Part shown: positions 46,110-56,831 of the stretch, piece by piece | Layout of the letters: the number at the start of each line of letters is the position of its first letter | How positions within the stretch are numbered: the stretch's first letter is position 1 | Origin: Plantago ovata | Lineage: Eukaryota; Streptophyta; Magnoliopsida; Lamiales; Plantaginaceae | Length of the DNA: 64,000 nt | Assembly (NCBI GenBank): GCA_028274465.1 | Contig: CM051458.1 | Coordinates: 29,090,692-29,154,691 of the forward strand | Direction: 5' to 3' | The notes under the pieces: model-generated | Told to the model about the DNA's origin: nothing | Seen by the model: the letters and a program-made list of their open reading frames with translations, nothing else | The model's database searches: none | Program-made: the position numbers and the translations under genes

Positions 46110-47511
46110 TGATGATGTCGTTTTTCACCAATTAAATTTGTTTAAAAGCCTAAGAACACTTATCACTACACAAACTAGAGTGCAATGGCAAGTTGTCCCC
46201 GAGTGTCGTTCTCTCGGGACCTAACGTGTCTTTGTTTGAGGTTTTTGCTAGTAATTTCAATCAACGAGTTCAAATGTTGATAGAATCGTTTTCTTTAGAA
46301 CAAAGCAACGAGAAATCAGATTGATGTAATCAAGCTTGGAAAACGGTTGGTGGTAGAAATCAAATACACATGCATGGGTTACGAATATGCTCACAAGTTC
46401 AGTGCGTAAAACCTTCGATCAAGTCTGCTAAGCAACTCGTCTAGGTAACTTTAAGACACACATCATAAAAGATCACTATCAATAGTTTAGAGGTGCTTGT
46501 CACTAACACCATTTATCTAGCATGTTGCAAATCCCTAACATACAATCCTATAGTTTTCATTGACCAAGAGTTTGTCACTATACTCAATTCAAATATATTT
46601 TATAGACAACTAAGAATCATATGAAGGAATTTGCAGCAAGATTGAATCACAATCTCATGTAAGCATAAACATAACCGAAAGCATGCATATTCTACATTCT
46701 ACCACCAACACAAAAGATTTAGCTACTCATATTCATCAACATAGACATCAATTCATATGAATAATAATCAAAATACATCATATCAAACTACAAGACAAGA
46801 GAGTGATACAAGTTACCACCAAAGCTGTCACTAATCGGTGGAAATCAAAGAAAACCTCTCCGTAGATGATTACAAAGGATGAATTCCAATCAAAACCTTG
46901 AATCCCAAGCTAAAATACAAAGTAATTTGAGTTTTCTCTGAGTTTTGGGGCTTAGGAGGTCTCCAAAACCAAGTTACAGTTCAAAAGATCCTCAAAAAAT
47001 GACCAAAGATAAGATCTAAGAAGGAAAATCCGAAAACGTAACCGCTGCCAAGCGGACCACTTGGAGAAGCCAAGCGGAGCGCTTGGCAAGCGAAGCGCTT
47101 TGGCACTCCAAGCGCTTCGCTTGGCTTCTGTGCCAAAGCTCCTGGAAATTGAAGCGGAGCGCTTCACTATTCCAGGCGCTTAGCTTGGCTCCTGGGCAGA
47201 TTTTTGTCTTCAAACTCAATCTTTTTGCCCTCGCACGGCCCTCGGGTGCCTTGGACTCATCCTTCTCGATGCTTATTGAAACTCAAACACTTACGAACAA
47301 GCCACGGAGATTGGGGAACTTCAACGGGGCCATCTTTTCCATCAAAAAGGCTCCTTTTTAGCTCCAAAAACGCCGTTTCGTACCTAAGTGCCTGACAATG
47401 CAGAAAACACAAAACGTGACACTATTCTACAAAACTAACCAAAAAACAAGGCTAGAAGATAGCAAAAGAAGGTAAAAAGACAAGATGAACGCGTCAAAAA
47501 TACGTTCATCA
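46110..47511 (-). mobile_element. B1 3' LTR
   Basis: 1402 bp, plus-strand ends TGATGATGTCG and ACGTTCATCA. Preceded (sense) by polypurine tract GGTTTGGTTTGGGGAGTT (47512-47530). Confidence 0.95.
47048..47190 (-). repeat. CCAAGCGnnnCGCTTGG palindromes in B1 3' LTR
   Basis: Units such as CCAAGCGGAGCGCTTGG and CCAAGCGCTTCGCTTGG in close succession, in the U3 half. Family-B counterpart of the GGGGCGA palindromes. Also at 55014-55160, 55610-55752 and 63548-63722 in the other LTRs. Confidence 0.9.
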
Positions 47512-49026
47512 AACTCCCCAAACCAAACCTTTGCTTGTCCTCAAGCAACAAACTATCCTAAATGCAACACAAAAGGAGTCACATGCCAAGTAAAGTGAAC
47601 TAATCTATTGAATCTACCAAATACTTATGAACGAAACCAAATGAGCATGACATGCAAGTAGGTTGAAGTATGCCTCGATTGCGAATATACACATTCTCAA
47701 GCGCACTTGGTTAAACAAAGGAGTCTCACGTAACATCTTCTACCTGGACCTGGTCAGTGACGACACAATGATGCATGTTATCATACTACAATTGCCCCGT
47801 GCCTATGAAACCGAGGACTTGCTTCTGTTCACCAAGCGAGACTTTTTCTCAGGAGAGGGCGAACCAATACTGGCTCTCATCAAACGAAGGAGGGTTCCCT
47901 TAGAAAGATAACACTCCCCTATTTTACCCAGAATCTCAAGAATGAGCCTCTTTCAACCACTTCTTGAATAGCAAGACGAGGGTGGTCAAGAACAGGCCTT
48001 GGACAAGGCGACACGAAACGAAAGATAGAATTTACAACTCGACACTTCAAAAACAAATATTTACATGACACTTGACACTTTACTAGACTGCTTTTGGCTT
48101 GCAACGACCCTTCTTTTGCTTTTGGGTCTTATTCTTTATTTTCTTTTTTCTCTTTTTTTTTTTTTTCTTTTCTCTTTTTCTTTCCTCTTTTTTTCTTCTT
48201 TTCTTTTTCTCCTTTTTTTTTTTCCTTTTTTTTTTTTTTTTTTTTTTTTCCTTCTATAAAGGGGCAAGCAGCAGTACTACGTGTCAAAAACACCTCCCCA
48301 AATCTATTCGAAAGAATAGGTTTGAGCACAAAGACGAAAAGGAAAAAGGAAAGACTCTTTTACAAAGACACCTCCCCAAACCTATTCGAAAGAATAGGTT
48401 GGGACAGAAAACAAAAAGAAAAGGAAAAAGGAAACTATACAACGACTCAAAGACGAAAAACAAGATCAACGATGCAACCCCCTCCCCAAACCTATTCGAT
48501 AGAATAGGTTTAATACAAGGAATCGCACACCTCACACTACCTCCTTCCTAGGCATTTGGCAATCTCTAATCGAGGTGAAGAACTTGTCGCCTCTTGCGTA
48601 CATAATTACACGGGTTACAACCATAGACTCTAACATGCATCATTTATAAGGTCATCGTGAACCGCAGTAGAAGAAACAACACTCAAGGTGATGTCGAGAC
48701 TACTAAGCTTAACTAGTGCACATGCGAATGTGACAAACCAAGCGAGACAAGCCTCAAACTACTTGCAAAGTGATGCAACATATGATCAATGGTCATAAAC
48801 ACTTAGTCAACTCAATAAAAAAGTTCAAAAGACTTCGCAATAAACTCCACACAGAACAACGTGCAACAACTAATCTAGGGATAATATGCATGCAAAAATT
48901 GAAAAAACACGAGAAATCACATGAACTTGAGTATAATCAGGCATGTACGAACCACACAAGCATATAGTACTGAAAATCCAATACCCCCTCCCCAAACCTA
49001 AACTTTTGCTCGTCCTCGAGCAAAGA
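47512..49026 (-). other. B1 3' non-coding module
   Basis: Non-coding in sense. From the ORF2 side: motif CTCGAGGACGAGCAAAAGTT (near 49005-49024), three hairpins, polypurine tract (about 48138-48258, pyrimidine as printed), block TGGACCTGGTCAGTGACGAC, and the second motif CTTGAGGACAAGCAAAGGTT directly at the polypurine tract. Matches B2 61760-63253 and, more distantly, D and A. Confidence 0.75.
48301..48510 (-). repeat. Three hairpins of the 3' module (B1)
   Basis: 48301-48322 (AATCTATTC arm, loop GAAA), 48379-48400 (perfect arms, GAAA) and 48489-48510 (perfect arms, GATA), as printed. Spacing 78 and 110 bp. Each lies behind CTCCCC. Confidence 0.85.
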
Positions 49027-49199
49027 AAAGTTGAAAGAAAAGGAAAAATTGGATTGAAAGTACACTTCCCTGAGATAAAGGTTCGTGTCCAATCTCCTAT
49101 ATATGAGTAGTACCTGAAAGGACTCAAGAAACAAGTGAAAACGGGTGCGCAAAGGTGAGAAGAATGGAAAAACGAGGAAAATCTGGGTACAGGGTCCAA

Positions 49200-49340
49200 C
49201 CGGACCGCTTGGCGGGAGCCAAGGCCAAGCGGTTCGTTTGGTCAAGCGGAGCGCTTGGGAGGCTCCAGGCGCTCCGCTTGAATTTCCAGGAAGTTGCAAA
49301 ACTTCCTGGAATTTGAAGCGGACCGCTTGGCCCTGTTTCC
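49200..49340 (-). repeat. CCAAGCG palindromes behind B1 ORF2
   Basis: Several GG(A)CCGCTTGG / CCAAGCGG units, AAGCGGAGCGCTT and the inverted pair CTTCCTGGAATT/AATTTCCAGGAAG. Third family-B array position, between ORF2 and the 3' module. Confidence 0.85.
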
Positions 49341-49517
49341 AGATTTTCGATGTTTTTCCTATCTTAATCACCTAAGGCACCAAGACAAAAACTAGACTAA
49401 AGTAATCACGACAAAAGGCACACAGGCCACAACTACAAAAGCAAAATAAAATGATACAAGAGTCAAAAGTCATAACATCAATTAAGAGTATCAAAAAAGA
49501 GTACCACCACCGCAAAA

Positions 49518-50483
49518 TCACTCGGATTCGAACCCTTGCTCTACTTCGAAGCGATGGAATATCAGATCGTGTGTCTCTATGTCGATTGGTTCCCTCGATG
49601 ACTCGGTGCGCCGGATGTTTGGCACATTTGCCTTCTCACACATAGCAGTGATCAGATGTGGGAAGACAAGTGGGTGGCCGGGTTCTCGTTTAATCTCGAA
49701 TTGCTGGAAGATGATGTCCCCGGGAGTGATGGGCAAGTTCGCCATGAGGGAATAGACTAAGATCCCGACTTCTGGCGTTATCTCTTCGGCTATGAGTCCC
49801 GGGATCAGATTAGCTACTACGAAAGGCAGGATCATGCGGGCGTGCAAGTGCAAATCTTTATACTTCAAGGTGTTATCGAGACGCGTCTTCCTTGGCTTAT
49901 AGTCCTTGGTTGTCAGAACCCCAGCTATCTTCCTCGGAAACTTCTCAATCGTTGGGTCATAGACATAGTGCACATAGGGATCACTCAGATAGTATGCTAC
50001 CTTATTCTTATCTTCCCGCAAGGGTTCCTCTAGTCCCATAATGAAACTAGTGATACTCAATGGTGAAAAAGGGACCATCACACCACGAATAGGTACCGCT
50101 TCGGCCTTATAGTTATAGTCCTCGAAGGCGATGTGGAACTCCTCGACAAGGTCTCTATCCCATCCGGAGAGTTCTTTCCCATAGAAGATCCATCCTCTCG
50201 CCGTTATAAGCCTGGTAAGGTGAGCATAGGGTGCATAGGGTACATCAAAGAAAAGCCCCTTGTTCTCATATTTTGTCCCCTTTAGTACGTCCAAATCCTT
50301 TGAAGTAAAGGAGATGCTACGGTCCCAAATCACTGACCGTTCTCCTCCCCTATAGAAGTTGTATCGGAACCTCCGCAATGCGTCCGATTCTTTGTATAGG
50401 TCACGGTCGCTTTCATCACGGGGAATCTCCTTGGAGGTTGAAGCTCCATCCTTCCTTGCTTTCTTCTTGGCTCTTGTGTCCAT
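49518..50483 (-). CDS. B1 ORF2: plant putative transposon / ATHILA ORF-1-like protein
   Basis: 321 codons from MDTRAKKKARKDG (50483), chosen because it follows the acceptor TTCCTAG|GTACC and matches the B2 start; the ORF extends upstream to 50564 only by chance. A basic, Ser-rich N-terminus (about 1-30) is followed by a domain of about 250 residues with SFTSKDLDVLKG, LTRLITARGWIFYGKELSGWDRDLVEEFH, VPIRGVMVPFSPLSITSFIMGLEEP and a late ARMILPFVVANLIPG...EVGILVYSLMANLPI helix region. The order (tail-end W, L-V-x-E-F, V-R-G-x-x-V-P-F-S-P) is that of the plant putative transposon protein (Transposase_32) and ATHILA ORF-1 groups. Function is unknown in those families; no transposase motif is visible. 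The C-terminus (QGFESE) is shorter than in B2. Confidence 0.7.
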   Translation of the reverse strand: MDTRAKKKARKDGASTSKEIPRDESDRDLYKESDALRRFRYNFYRGGERSVIWDRSISFTSKDLDVLKGTKYENKGLFFDVPYAPYAHLTRLITARGWIFYGKELSGWDRDLVEEFHIAFEDYNYKAEAVPIRGVMVPFSPLSITSFIMGLEEPLREDKNKVAYYLSDPYVHYVYDPTIEKFPRKIAGVLTTKDYKPRKTRLDNTLKYKDLHLHARMILPFVVANLIPGLIAEEITPEVGILVYSLMANLPITPGDIIFQQFEIKREPGHPLVFPHLITAMCEKANVPNIRRTESSREPIDIETHDLIFHRFEVEQGFESE

Positions 50484-50488
50484 GGTAC

Positions 50489-51030
50489 CTAGGAAAATCT
50501 TATTAGATAACTTCAAGAGACAATGAGACTTAGACTCGACTCCTAGACTCCAATACTCACTCAAGTAATCTCATGGTGAGTTTGAAGGCTTGCTAAAGTT
50601 CATATGAACAAATCGAGAAGCTTTAACACTTCGTTACGATAAATCCATACGAATCTAAACCAAGCAAACAAACTCTCCAATTAAATTACCCAACCAATCC
50701 AACACATTCCCATGCAATCACAACATCACCATAATCATAACATAACTCAAATTCAAGGCTAACAATCATCAAACAATTACATAGCAAAAATTCGAATTAT
50801 AACATAACTCAAATTCAAGGCTACCAATCATCAAACAATTACATAGCAAAAATTCGAGCACTAGAGTTCATCATAAATCAAGAGGAGCAAAATTCGAATT
50901 TAGACATCACATCTAGTAAGAAACATGCTCAACAATCATCATCAAACTCTAATTCACCAATGCATAACACAATTGAAGCTAATTAAGATAAAATCCCAAA
51001 TTCAAGAAAGTTAGGGTTCATGAGAGGTAC
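50489..51030 (-). other. Putative intron before ORF2 (B1)
   Basis: 542 bp. Exon end GAATCAAAG, donor GTACCTCT followed by ATGAACCCTAAC; branch-like ATCTAAT; acceptor TTTTCCTAG. Corresponds to 59706-60264 in B2. Confidence 0.65.
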
Positions 51031-51220
51031 CTTTGATTCCTTGTTATGGATGCTTCAAACGTGAAGTTTGATCGGTTTAGATGATAGAGGGGGTGATGGG
51101 CTTCGTAAAATGCACAAGATTGCAAGAATTGGTGGAGAAATGAGAGAGATTGAGATTTTTGGGGTGTTAAATCGGCAATGGAGGAAGAAAAACGAAGTGG
51201 GTGGCTTTGAAACACAAGTG
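51031..51220 (-). other. Putative non-coding exon 1 of ORF2 unit (B1)
   Basis: Pyrimidine-rich sense leader (CTCAATCTCTCTCATTTCTCC) down to GAATCAAAG. No ORF shared with B2 beyond general similarity. Start site assumed. Confidence 0.4.
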
Positions 51221-51450
51221 CCCCGCTTAGCTTTCTTAAGGAAAGCCAAGCGAAGCGCTTGGGCGTCCCAAGCGAAGCGCTTGGCAAGCGGTCCGCTTGG
51301 GAACTCCCAAGCGCTCCACTTGGATTTCCAGTAAGAATTTTCATTCTTACTGGAAATCCAAGCGGACCGCTTGGGCGTGCCAAGCGCTTCGCTTGGATTT
51401 CCAGTAAGAACGGAATTCTTACTGGAAATCCAAGCGGTTCGCTTGGGACC
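51220..51450 (-). repeat. CCAAGCG palindromes behind B1 protease
   Basis: At least six CCAAGCGnnnCGCTTGG-type units plus longer inverted pairs joining ATTTCCAGTAAGAAT and ATTCTTACTGGAAAT (51326-51357, 51398-51428). Position equals 59318-59525 in B2. Confidence 0.9.
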
Positions 51451-51567
51451 TGAAGCTCCCGAATCCATTTTTTTCGACTTTTGCTAAATTTTCACCCCAA
51501 AAACCTTGTCTAAACAACGAAACAAAACTTTAAACGTGCTTCTAATCTATATACAATTACCTACAAC

Positions 51568-51585
51568 CTCGGGTTGCCTCCCGAG
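51568..51585 (-). other. Post-protease hairpin (B1)
   Basis: Sense CTCGGG / CCCGAG arms around AGGCAA, shortly after the gag-pro stop. See 59180-59197 and the variant at 40110-40127. Confidence 0.75.
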
Positions 51586-51627
51586 AAGCGCCTTCGTTTA
51601 AAATTCGTTGGCTCGACTCGTCTTAGC

Positions 51628-53931
51628 TCATGCGGGATCAATTTTGCATCGGGTACTAGACTTCCCCGTCCAAGTGCTCTTCAAAGCACCAAGTCCCTGC
51701 ACATCTTGACGAACATAAAGAGGACCAAAGAATCCTACAAGTTCGTTAGTATCAACATAAGCACATGAATTAACTATGGCTCGCAACGTATGTTGCTTGC
51801 CATTTACCTTGAAGCTACATGTACGACGGTACATGTCTATCACCACATGTACTTTGTTGATGAAAGCTCTACCCAAAAGAACCACATCCTTGAGCTTTGC
51901 GGAGGATGTAGGCATGACGATGAAGTTCGTCTTGACCTCTACACCGGCGACTCTTACCACTAGATTCTCGATCACACCCAATGGCTTCTTCATAGATCCA
52001 TCCGCCAATTGCACCATGCACTTCATTGGTCTTAAGCCAGACAAACCCGACTCTTCGTACACGTTCAAAGGTATGACATTCACACCCGCTCCCGTGTCTA
52101 GAGTTGCCACTATTCCATCCTTCTTACCCAAGCCGATTTCCACATCAAAGCTCTCTTGGATAGGCACTTCCACCATATCCACCAACTCATCCTCAGACGA
52201 TGAGTTTTCATTCACTTCTTCCACTATCGCATCGGATTGTGCGACCACTTTCTCTTCCACAACTACCTTAGGAGTCTCAAGCTCCTCACTCACTTTGCAA
52301 GTTTCAGTTATCTTGCAAGGCACCTCAAATAGTGCATTGTCTCTCACAACGGTGATCTCCACGGGAAAATCAGTCACCACGGTTATGGCCATAGCCTTCT
52401 CCGTGTTTCCGGGAAAATTCCCTTGCTCTCTACTCGCCCCTCGATCTATAAGCTCTTCTAGCTTCTTATGGAGACTGCTACTACTAGCCTCAAGCTTCTC
52501 AAAGCGTTGATTGTTAGTAGCCTCATTACGATAGTAATGCTCCATGAATTTGTTCGTCTTCATAACCAGATCATTGAGTGAAGAGACAAGAGGTGAAGGA
52601 AGCACCCCTCCACCTTGTGGTCCCGAACTAGCAACCTGAGGTGGGGGTGTGGGATTAGAAGGCGGTGCTCCTTCATAACAATTGTTCCCATAGCTGAGAC
52701 GACTTCTATCTTGATTAGGCCCATAGGCATTTTGATCCGGGTTATGAAGATAACCACGGTTGCCTTGATTCTGGTACCCACCTCGGGGTCCACGGTTTTG
52801 TGGCCTCACATTGCCATAACCTTGCCCGTAGTTCACATCTCCAACTACTTGCTCTCCCTCAACAGCATATACTTCTTGACGGACATCGTTCGTGATATAT
52901 TGCTCTCTAGCAAATTCAGAACGGCATAAATAGGCCGGGTGCCCATAGTTCTTGCACACACCACAAACTTCCGTAGAAGGAGAAGGAACGCTTTGCCTCA
53001 AAGCTTGTTTCACTTCATGGTCGAACCCATCGAAGGCATTTTGTTCCACTACTACCTTGGCCTCACCTCTTTGCTCCTTTTGTAGCACACGAGCCCTCAC
53101 ATTCCGGTTTTGGGAATTCCGGTACATCATATCCAGCTTCACTTGGGCTTGAGAAGGAAGCAACTCCCCCATACTACCTCCACAAATACTATCCACTTGA
53201 GATTGAATCTCAGGATGTAAACCATTGTAAAAGAATTAGAGAAGCTGACCTTTATCATACCCGTTGTGTGGGCATCGATGATGCAACCCCATGAAACGAT
53301 CATAGGCCTCGTGGAAAGGCTCATCGTACCTCTGCTCGAAGGAGCTAATTTGGCTCTTCATAGCCATTGTCTTGGAAGCGGGGTAGTAACGCTCCATGAA
53401 CTTATCAAAGCATAGATCCCATGTTGTCAAAGACCCGGCCTCCAAAGTATTAAGCCAAGCCTTTGCACGATCGCCTAGCCCCATAGAAAAGACCTTCATG
53501 CGGAGATCATCATCCGTAACACCAGCTCCTGGTCGCCCAAGATGGAGAACAAAGTTCTCGAGCTCATTCAAGTACCCAATCACATCCTCATTAGCCATCC
53601 CATAGAATTTGGGTAGTTGTTGGAACATGTGATTCTTGATCTCCAAGTTCCTTGTGGCATCATTGAGGACAATTGCTGGTCCTCTAGCCCCAACCGTAGG
53701 CTTAGTAAGTGTACGTATAGGTCTCTCCGCCATTTCACCTTCCAAGTAAACAGATTCAAGTATTGGCTCCAAAAGATAAGAAGAAGACTCTCCTCGAATA
53801 TCAGAAGTAGAAGCTCTAGATGCTACTCCTTCAAATTCGAGATTCAAATTCCTCCTTCTCCTTTGAAACAAACGATCGATCTCGTCTACAAAAGGTTCAA
53901 TAATAGGTCCACCCGTTCGGGTTCTAGGCAT
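51628..53931 (-). pseudogene. gag-pro: B1 gag-protease (one premature stop)
   Basis: One frame of about 767 codons from MPRTRTGGPIIEPF (53931); the upstream frame to 54096 covers the leader and is ignored. Capsid domain about residues 105-230: FYGMANEDVIGYLNELENF, MGLGDRAKAWLNTLE, FDKFMERYYP. A TAA at 53236 replaces the Gln codon seen in B2. Then the CCHC knuckle CGVCKNYGHPAYLC (about 52965-52924), a Gly/Asn/Tyr-rich linker and the aspartic protease VATLDTGAGVNVIPLNVYEESG (DTG about 52090-52098) with VVLLGRAFINKV. The frame ends right after the protease at KIDPA; no RT follows. It would supply particle protein and protease only. Confidence 0.9.
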
Positions 53932-53934
53932 GCA

Positions 53935-53945
53935 CTCACCTGAAA
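53935..53945 (-). promoter_or_regulatory. Splice-site-like CAG|GTGAGT at gag start (B1)
   Basis: Sense TTTCAG|GTGAGTGC directly before the gag ATG. It is a consensus donor and, with the T-rich stretch upstream, also a good acceptor. Identical in B2 (56818-56830). Confidence 0.55.
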
Positions 53946-54051
53946 TACAAGATAGTGAGTATCTCAAGCAAAAAGAAACAAAATAGAAATGAGACAAAGA
54001 AGAGATGTTGGCTGAAAAAACCAAAACAAAAACACCAACCAAAGGAGTTAA

Positions 54052-54072
54052 GTCCCCGGCAACGGCAGCCAA
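54052..54072 (-). other. Primer-binding site, tRNA-Asp (B1)
   Basis: Sense TTGGCTGCCGTTGCCGGGGA, the tRNA-Asp site with one inserted T, two bases after the LTR end. Confidence 0.85.
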
Positions 54073-54074
54073 AT

Positions 54075-55477
54075 TGATGATGTCGTTTTTCACCAATTAA
54101 ATTTGTTTAAAAGCCTAAGAACACTTATCACTACACAAACTAGAGTGCAATGGCAAGTTGTCCCCGAGTGTCGTTCTCTCGGGACTTAACGTGGCTTTGT
54201 TTGAGGTTTTTGCTAGTAATTTCAGTCAACGAGTTCAAATGTTGATAGAATCGTTTTCTTTAGAACAAAACAACGAGAAATCAGATTGATGTAATCAAGC
54301 TTGGAGAACGGTTGGTGGTAGAAATCAAATACACATGCATGGGTTACGAATATGCTCACAAGTTCAGTGCGTAAAACCTTCGATCAAGTCTGCTAAGCAA
54401 CTCGTCTAGGTAACTTTAAGACACACATCATAAAAGATCACTATCAATACTTTAGAGGTGCTTGTCACTAACACCATTTATCTAGCATGCTGCAAATCCC
54501 TAACATACAATCGTATAACTTTCATTGACCAAGAGTTTGTCACTATACTCAATTCGAATATATTTTATAGGCAACTAAGAATCATATGATGGAATTTGCA
54601 GCAAGATTGAATTACAATCTCATGTAAGCATAAACATAACCCAAAGCATGCATATTCTACATTCTACCACCAACACAAAAGATTTAGCTACTCATATTCA
54701 TTAACATAGACATCAATTCATATGAATAATAATCAGAATACATCATATCAAACTACAAGACAAGAGAGTGATACAAGTTACCACCAAAGCTGTCACTAAT
54801 CGGTGGAAATCAAAGAAAACCTCTCCGTAGATGATTACAAAGGATGAATTCCAATCAAAACCTTGAATCCCAAGCTAAAATATAAAGTAATCTGAGTTTT
54901 CTCTGAGTTTTGGGGCTTAGGAGCTCTCCAAAACCAAGTTACAGTTCAAAAGATCTTCAAAAAATGACCAAAGATCAGATCTAAGAAGGAAAATCCGAAA
55001 ACGTAACCGCTGCCAAGCGGACCGCTTGGAGAAGCCAAGCGGAGCGCTTGGCAAGCGAAGCGCTTTGGCACTCCAAGCGCTTCGCTTGGCTTCTGTGCCA
55101 AAGCTCCTGGAAATAGAAGCGGAGCGCTTCACTATTCCAGGCGCTTAGCTTGGCTCCTGGGCATATTTTTGTCTTCAAACTCAATCTTTTTGCCCTCGCA
55201 CGGCCCTCGGGTGCCTTGGACTCATCCTTCTCGATGCTTATTGAAACTCAAACACTTACGAACAAGCCACGGAGATTGGGGAACTTCAACGGGGCCATCT
55301 TTTCCATCAAAAAGGCTCGTTTTTAGCTCCAAAAACGCCGTTTCGTACCTAAGTGCCTGAAAATGCAGAAAACACAAAACGTGACACTATTCTACAAAAC
55401 TAACCAAAAAACAAGGCTAGAAGATAGCAAAAGAAGGTGAAAAAGACAAGATGAACGCGTCAAAAATACGTTCATCA
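54075..55477 (-). mobile_element. B1 5' LTR
   Basis: 1403 bp, collinear with 46110-47511. Palindrome array at 55014-55160. Right end TTCATCA abuts AGTTC. Confidence 0.95.
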
Positions 55478-55482
55478 AGTTC

Positions 55483-56688
55483 CCCAATCTCCGTGGCTTG
55501 TTCGTGAGTGTTTGAGCATCAATAAGCATTGAGAAGGATGAGTCCAAGGCACCTGAGGACGTACGAGGGCAAAAAGATTGAGTTTGAAGACAAAAATCTG
55601 CCCAGCAGCCAAGCTAAGCGCCTGGAATAGTGAAGCGCTCCGCTTCATTTTCCAGGAGCTTTGGCACAGCAACCAAGCGAAGCGCTTGGAGGGACAAAGC
55701 GCTTCGCTTGCCAAGCGCTCCTCTTGGACTCTCCAAGCGGTCCGCTTGGCAGCGGTTACGTTTTCGGATTTTCCTTCTTAGATCTAATCTTCTGTTACTT
55801 TTTGGAGACTTTTGAACTGTAGTTTCGTTTTGGAGAGCTCCTAAGCCCCAAAACTCAGAGAAAACTCAGATACATTATATTTTTAGATTGGATTAAGGTT
55901 TTGGCATAGGATTGCATCCATTGTTTCATCTACGGAGAGGTTTTCATCAATACCTACCGATTAGTGACAGCTTGGTGGTAACATTGTATCATTATCTCTT
56001 CTCTAGTAGTTTGATTTGATGTATTCTATTTACAATTCATATGATTTGATGTCTATGTTGATGAATATGAGTAGTTAAATCCTTTGTGTTGGTGGTAGAA
56101 TGTAGAATATGCATGCTACGGGTTATGCTTATGCTTACATGAGATTGTGATTCAATCTTGCTGCAAATTCCTTCATATGATTCTTAGTTGCCTATAAAAT
56201 ATATTCTAATTGAGTATAGTGACAAACTCTTGGTCAATGAATGCTATAGGATTGTATGTTAGAGATTTGCAGCATGCTAGATAAATGGTGCTAGTGACAA
56301 GCACCTCTAAAGTATTGATAGTGGTCTTTTATGATGTGTGTCTTGAAAGTTACCTAGACGAGTTGCTTAGCACACTTGATCGAAGGTTTTACGCACTGAA
56401 CTTGTGAGCATATTCGTAACTCATGCATGTGTATTTGATTTCTACCACCAACCGTTTTCCAAACTTGATTACAACAATCTGATTTCTCGTTGCTTTGTTC
56501 TCAGAAAGCAATTTTACAAACACTTGAACTCGTTGACTGAAATAACTAGCAAAAACCACAAACAAAGCCACGTTAGGTCCCGAGAGAACGACACTCGGGG
56601 ACAACTTGCCATTGCACTCTAGTTTGTGTAGTGATAAGTGTTCTATTGGCTATTAAACAAATTTAATTGGTGAAAAACGACATCATCA
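55483..56688 (+). mobile_element. B2 5' LTR, right piece
   Basis: Continues the LTR begun at 45911 and ends GACATCATCA. Palindrome array 55610-55752, starting AGCGCCTGGAATAGTGAAGCG and including CCAAGCGGTCCGCTTGG. Confidence 0.93.
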
Positions 56689-56690
56689 AT

Positions 56691-56710
56691 TTGGCGCCGC
56701 TGCCGGGGAC
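56691..56710 (+). other. Primer-binding site, tRNA-Asp (B2)
   Basis: TTGGCGCCGCTGCCGGGGAC, one mismatch to the tRNA-Asp complement, two bases after the LTR. Confidence 0.92.
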
Positions 56711-56817
56711 TTAACTCCTTTGGTTCGTGTTTTTGTTTTGGTTTTTTCAGCCAACATCTCTTCGTTGTCTCATTTCTGTTTTTGTTTCTTTTTGCTTGAG
56801 ATACTCACTATCTTGTA

Positions 56818-56830
56818 TTTCAGGTGAGTG
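56818..56830 (+). promoter_or_regulatory. Splice-site-like CAG|GTGAGT at gag start (B2)
   Basis: TTTCAG|GTGAGTG, junction at 56823/56824, eight bases upstream of the gag ATG at 56832. Splicing from here to the ORF2 acceptor at 60264 would remove gag-pro. Confidence 0.5.
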
Positions 56831-56831
56831 C

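Larger units (their letters stand above)
46110..55477 (-). mobile_element. Element B1: complete non-autonomous gag-pro-ORF2 element
   Basis: 9368 bp, flanked by AGTTC at 46105-46109 and 55478-55482. LTRs 46110-47511 and 54075-55477 (1402 and 1403 bp). Comparing the first about 290 bp of each by eye gives five differences, so insertion is fairly recent but not new. The interior has the B2 layout. It sits inside the LTR of its own family, in opposite orientation. Confidence 0.95.

Noticed and set aside
47663..47911. ORF of about 80 codons, antisense to B1, with a counterpart antisense to B2 (62866-63102) sharing NIFYLDLVSDDTMM
   Set aside because: The two copies are closely related, so similarity is expected. 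In element D the same frame breaks soon after the shared block, and there is no start or codon pattern supporting a gene. The DNA block itself is conserved and described as part of the 3' module.
48065..48551. Phe/Leu-rich frames resembling membrane proteins (also at 6393, 32564, 62288-62668)
   Set aside because: They are translations of the pyrimidine strand of the polypurine tract; length and frame change from copy to copy.
51220..51450. Regular palindromes with short spacers that could be read as a CRISPR-like array
   Set aside because: Units are palindromes with variable centres and no unique spacers of constant length, and the context is a plant LTR element.
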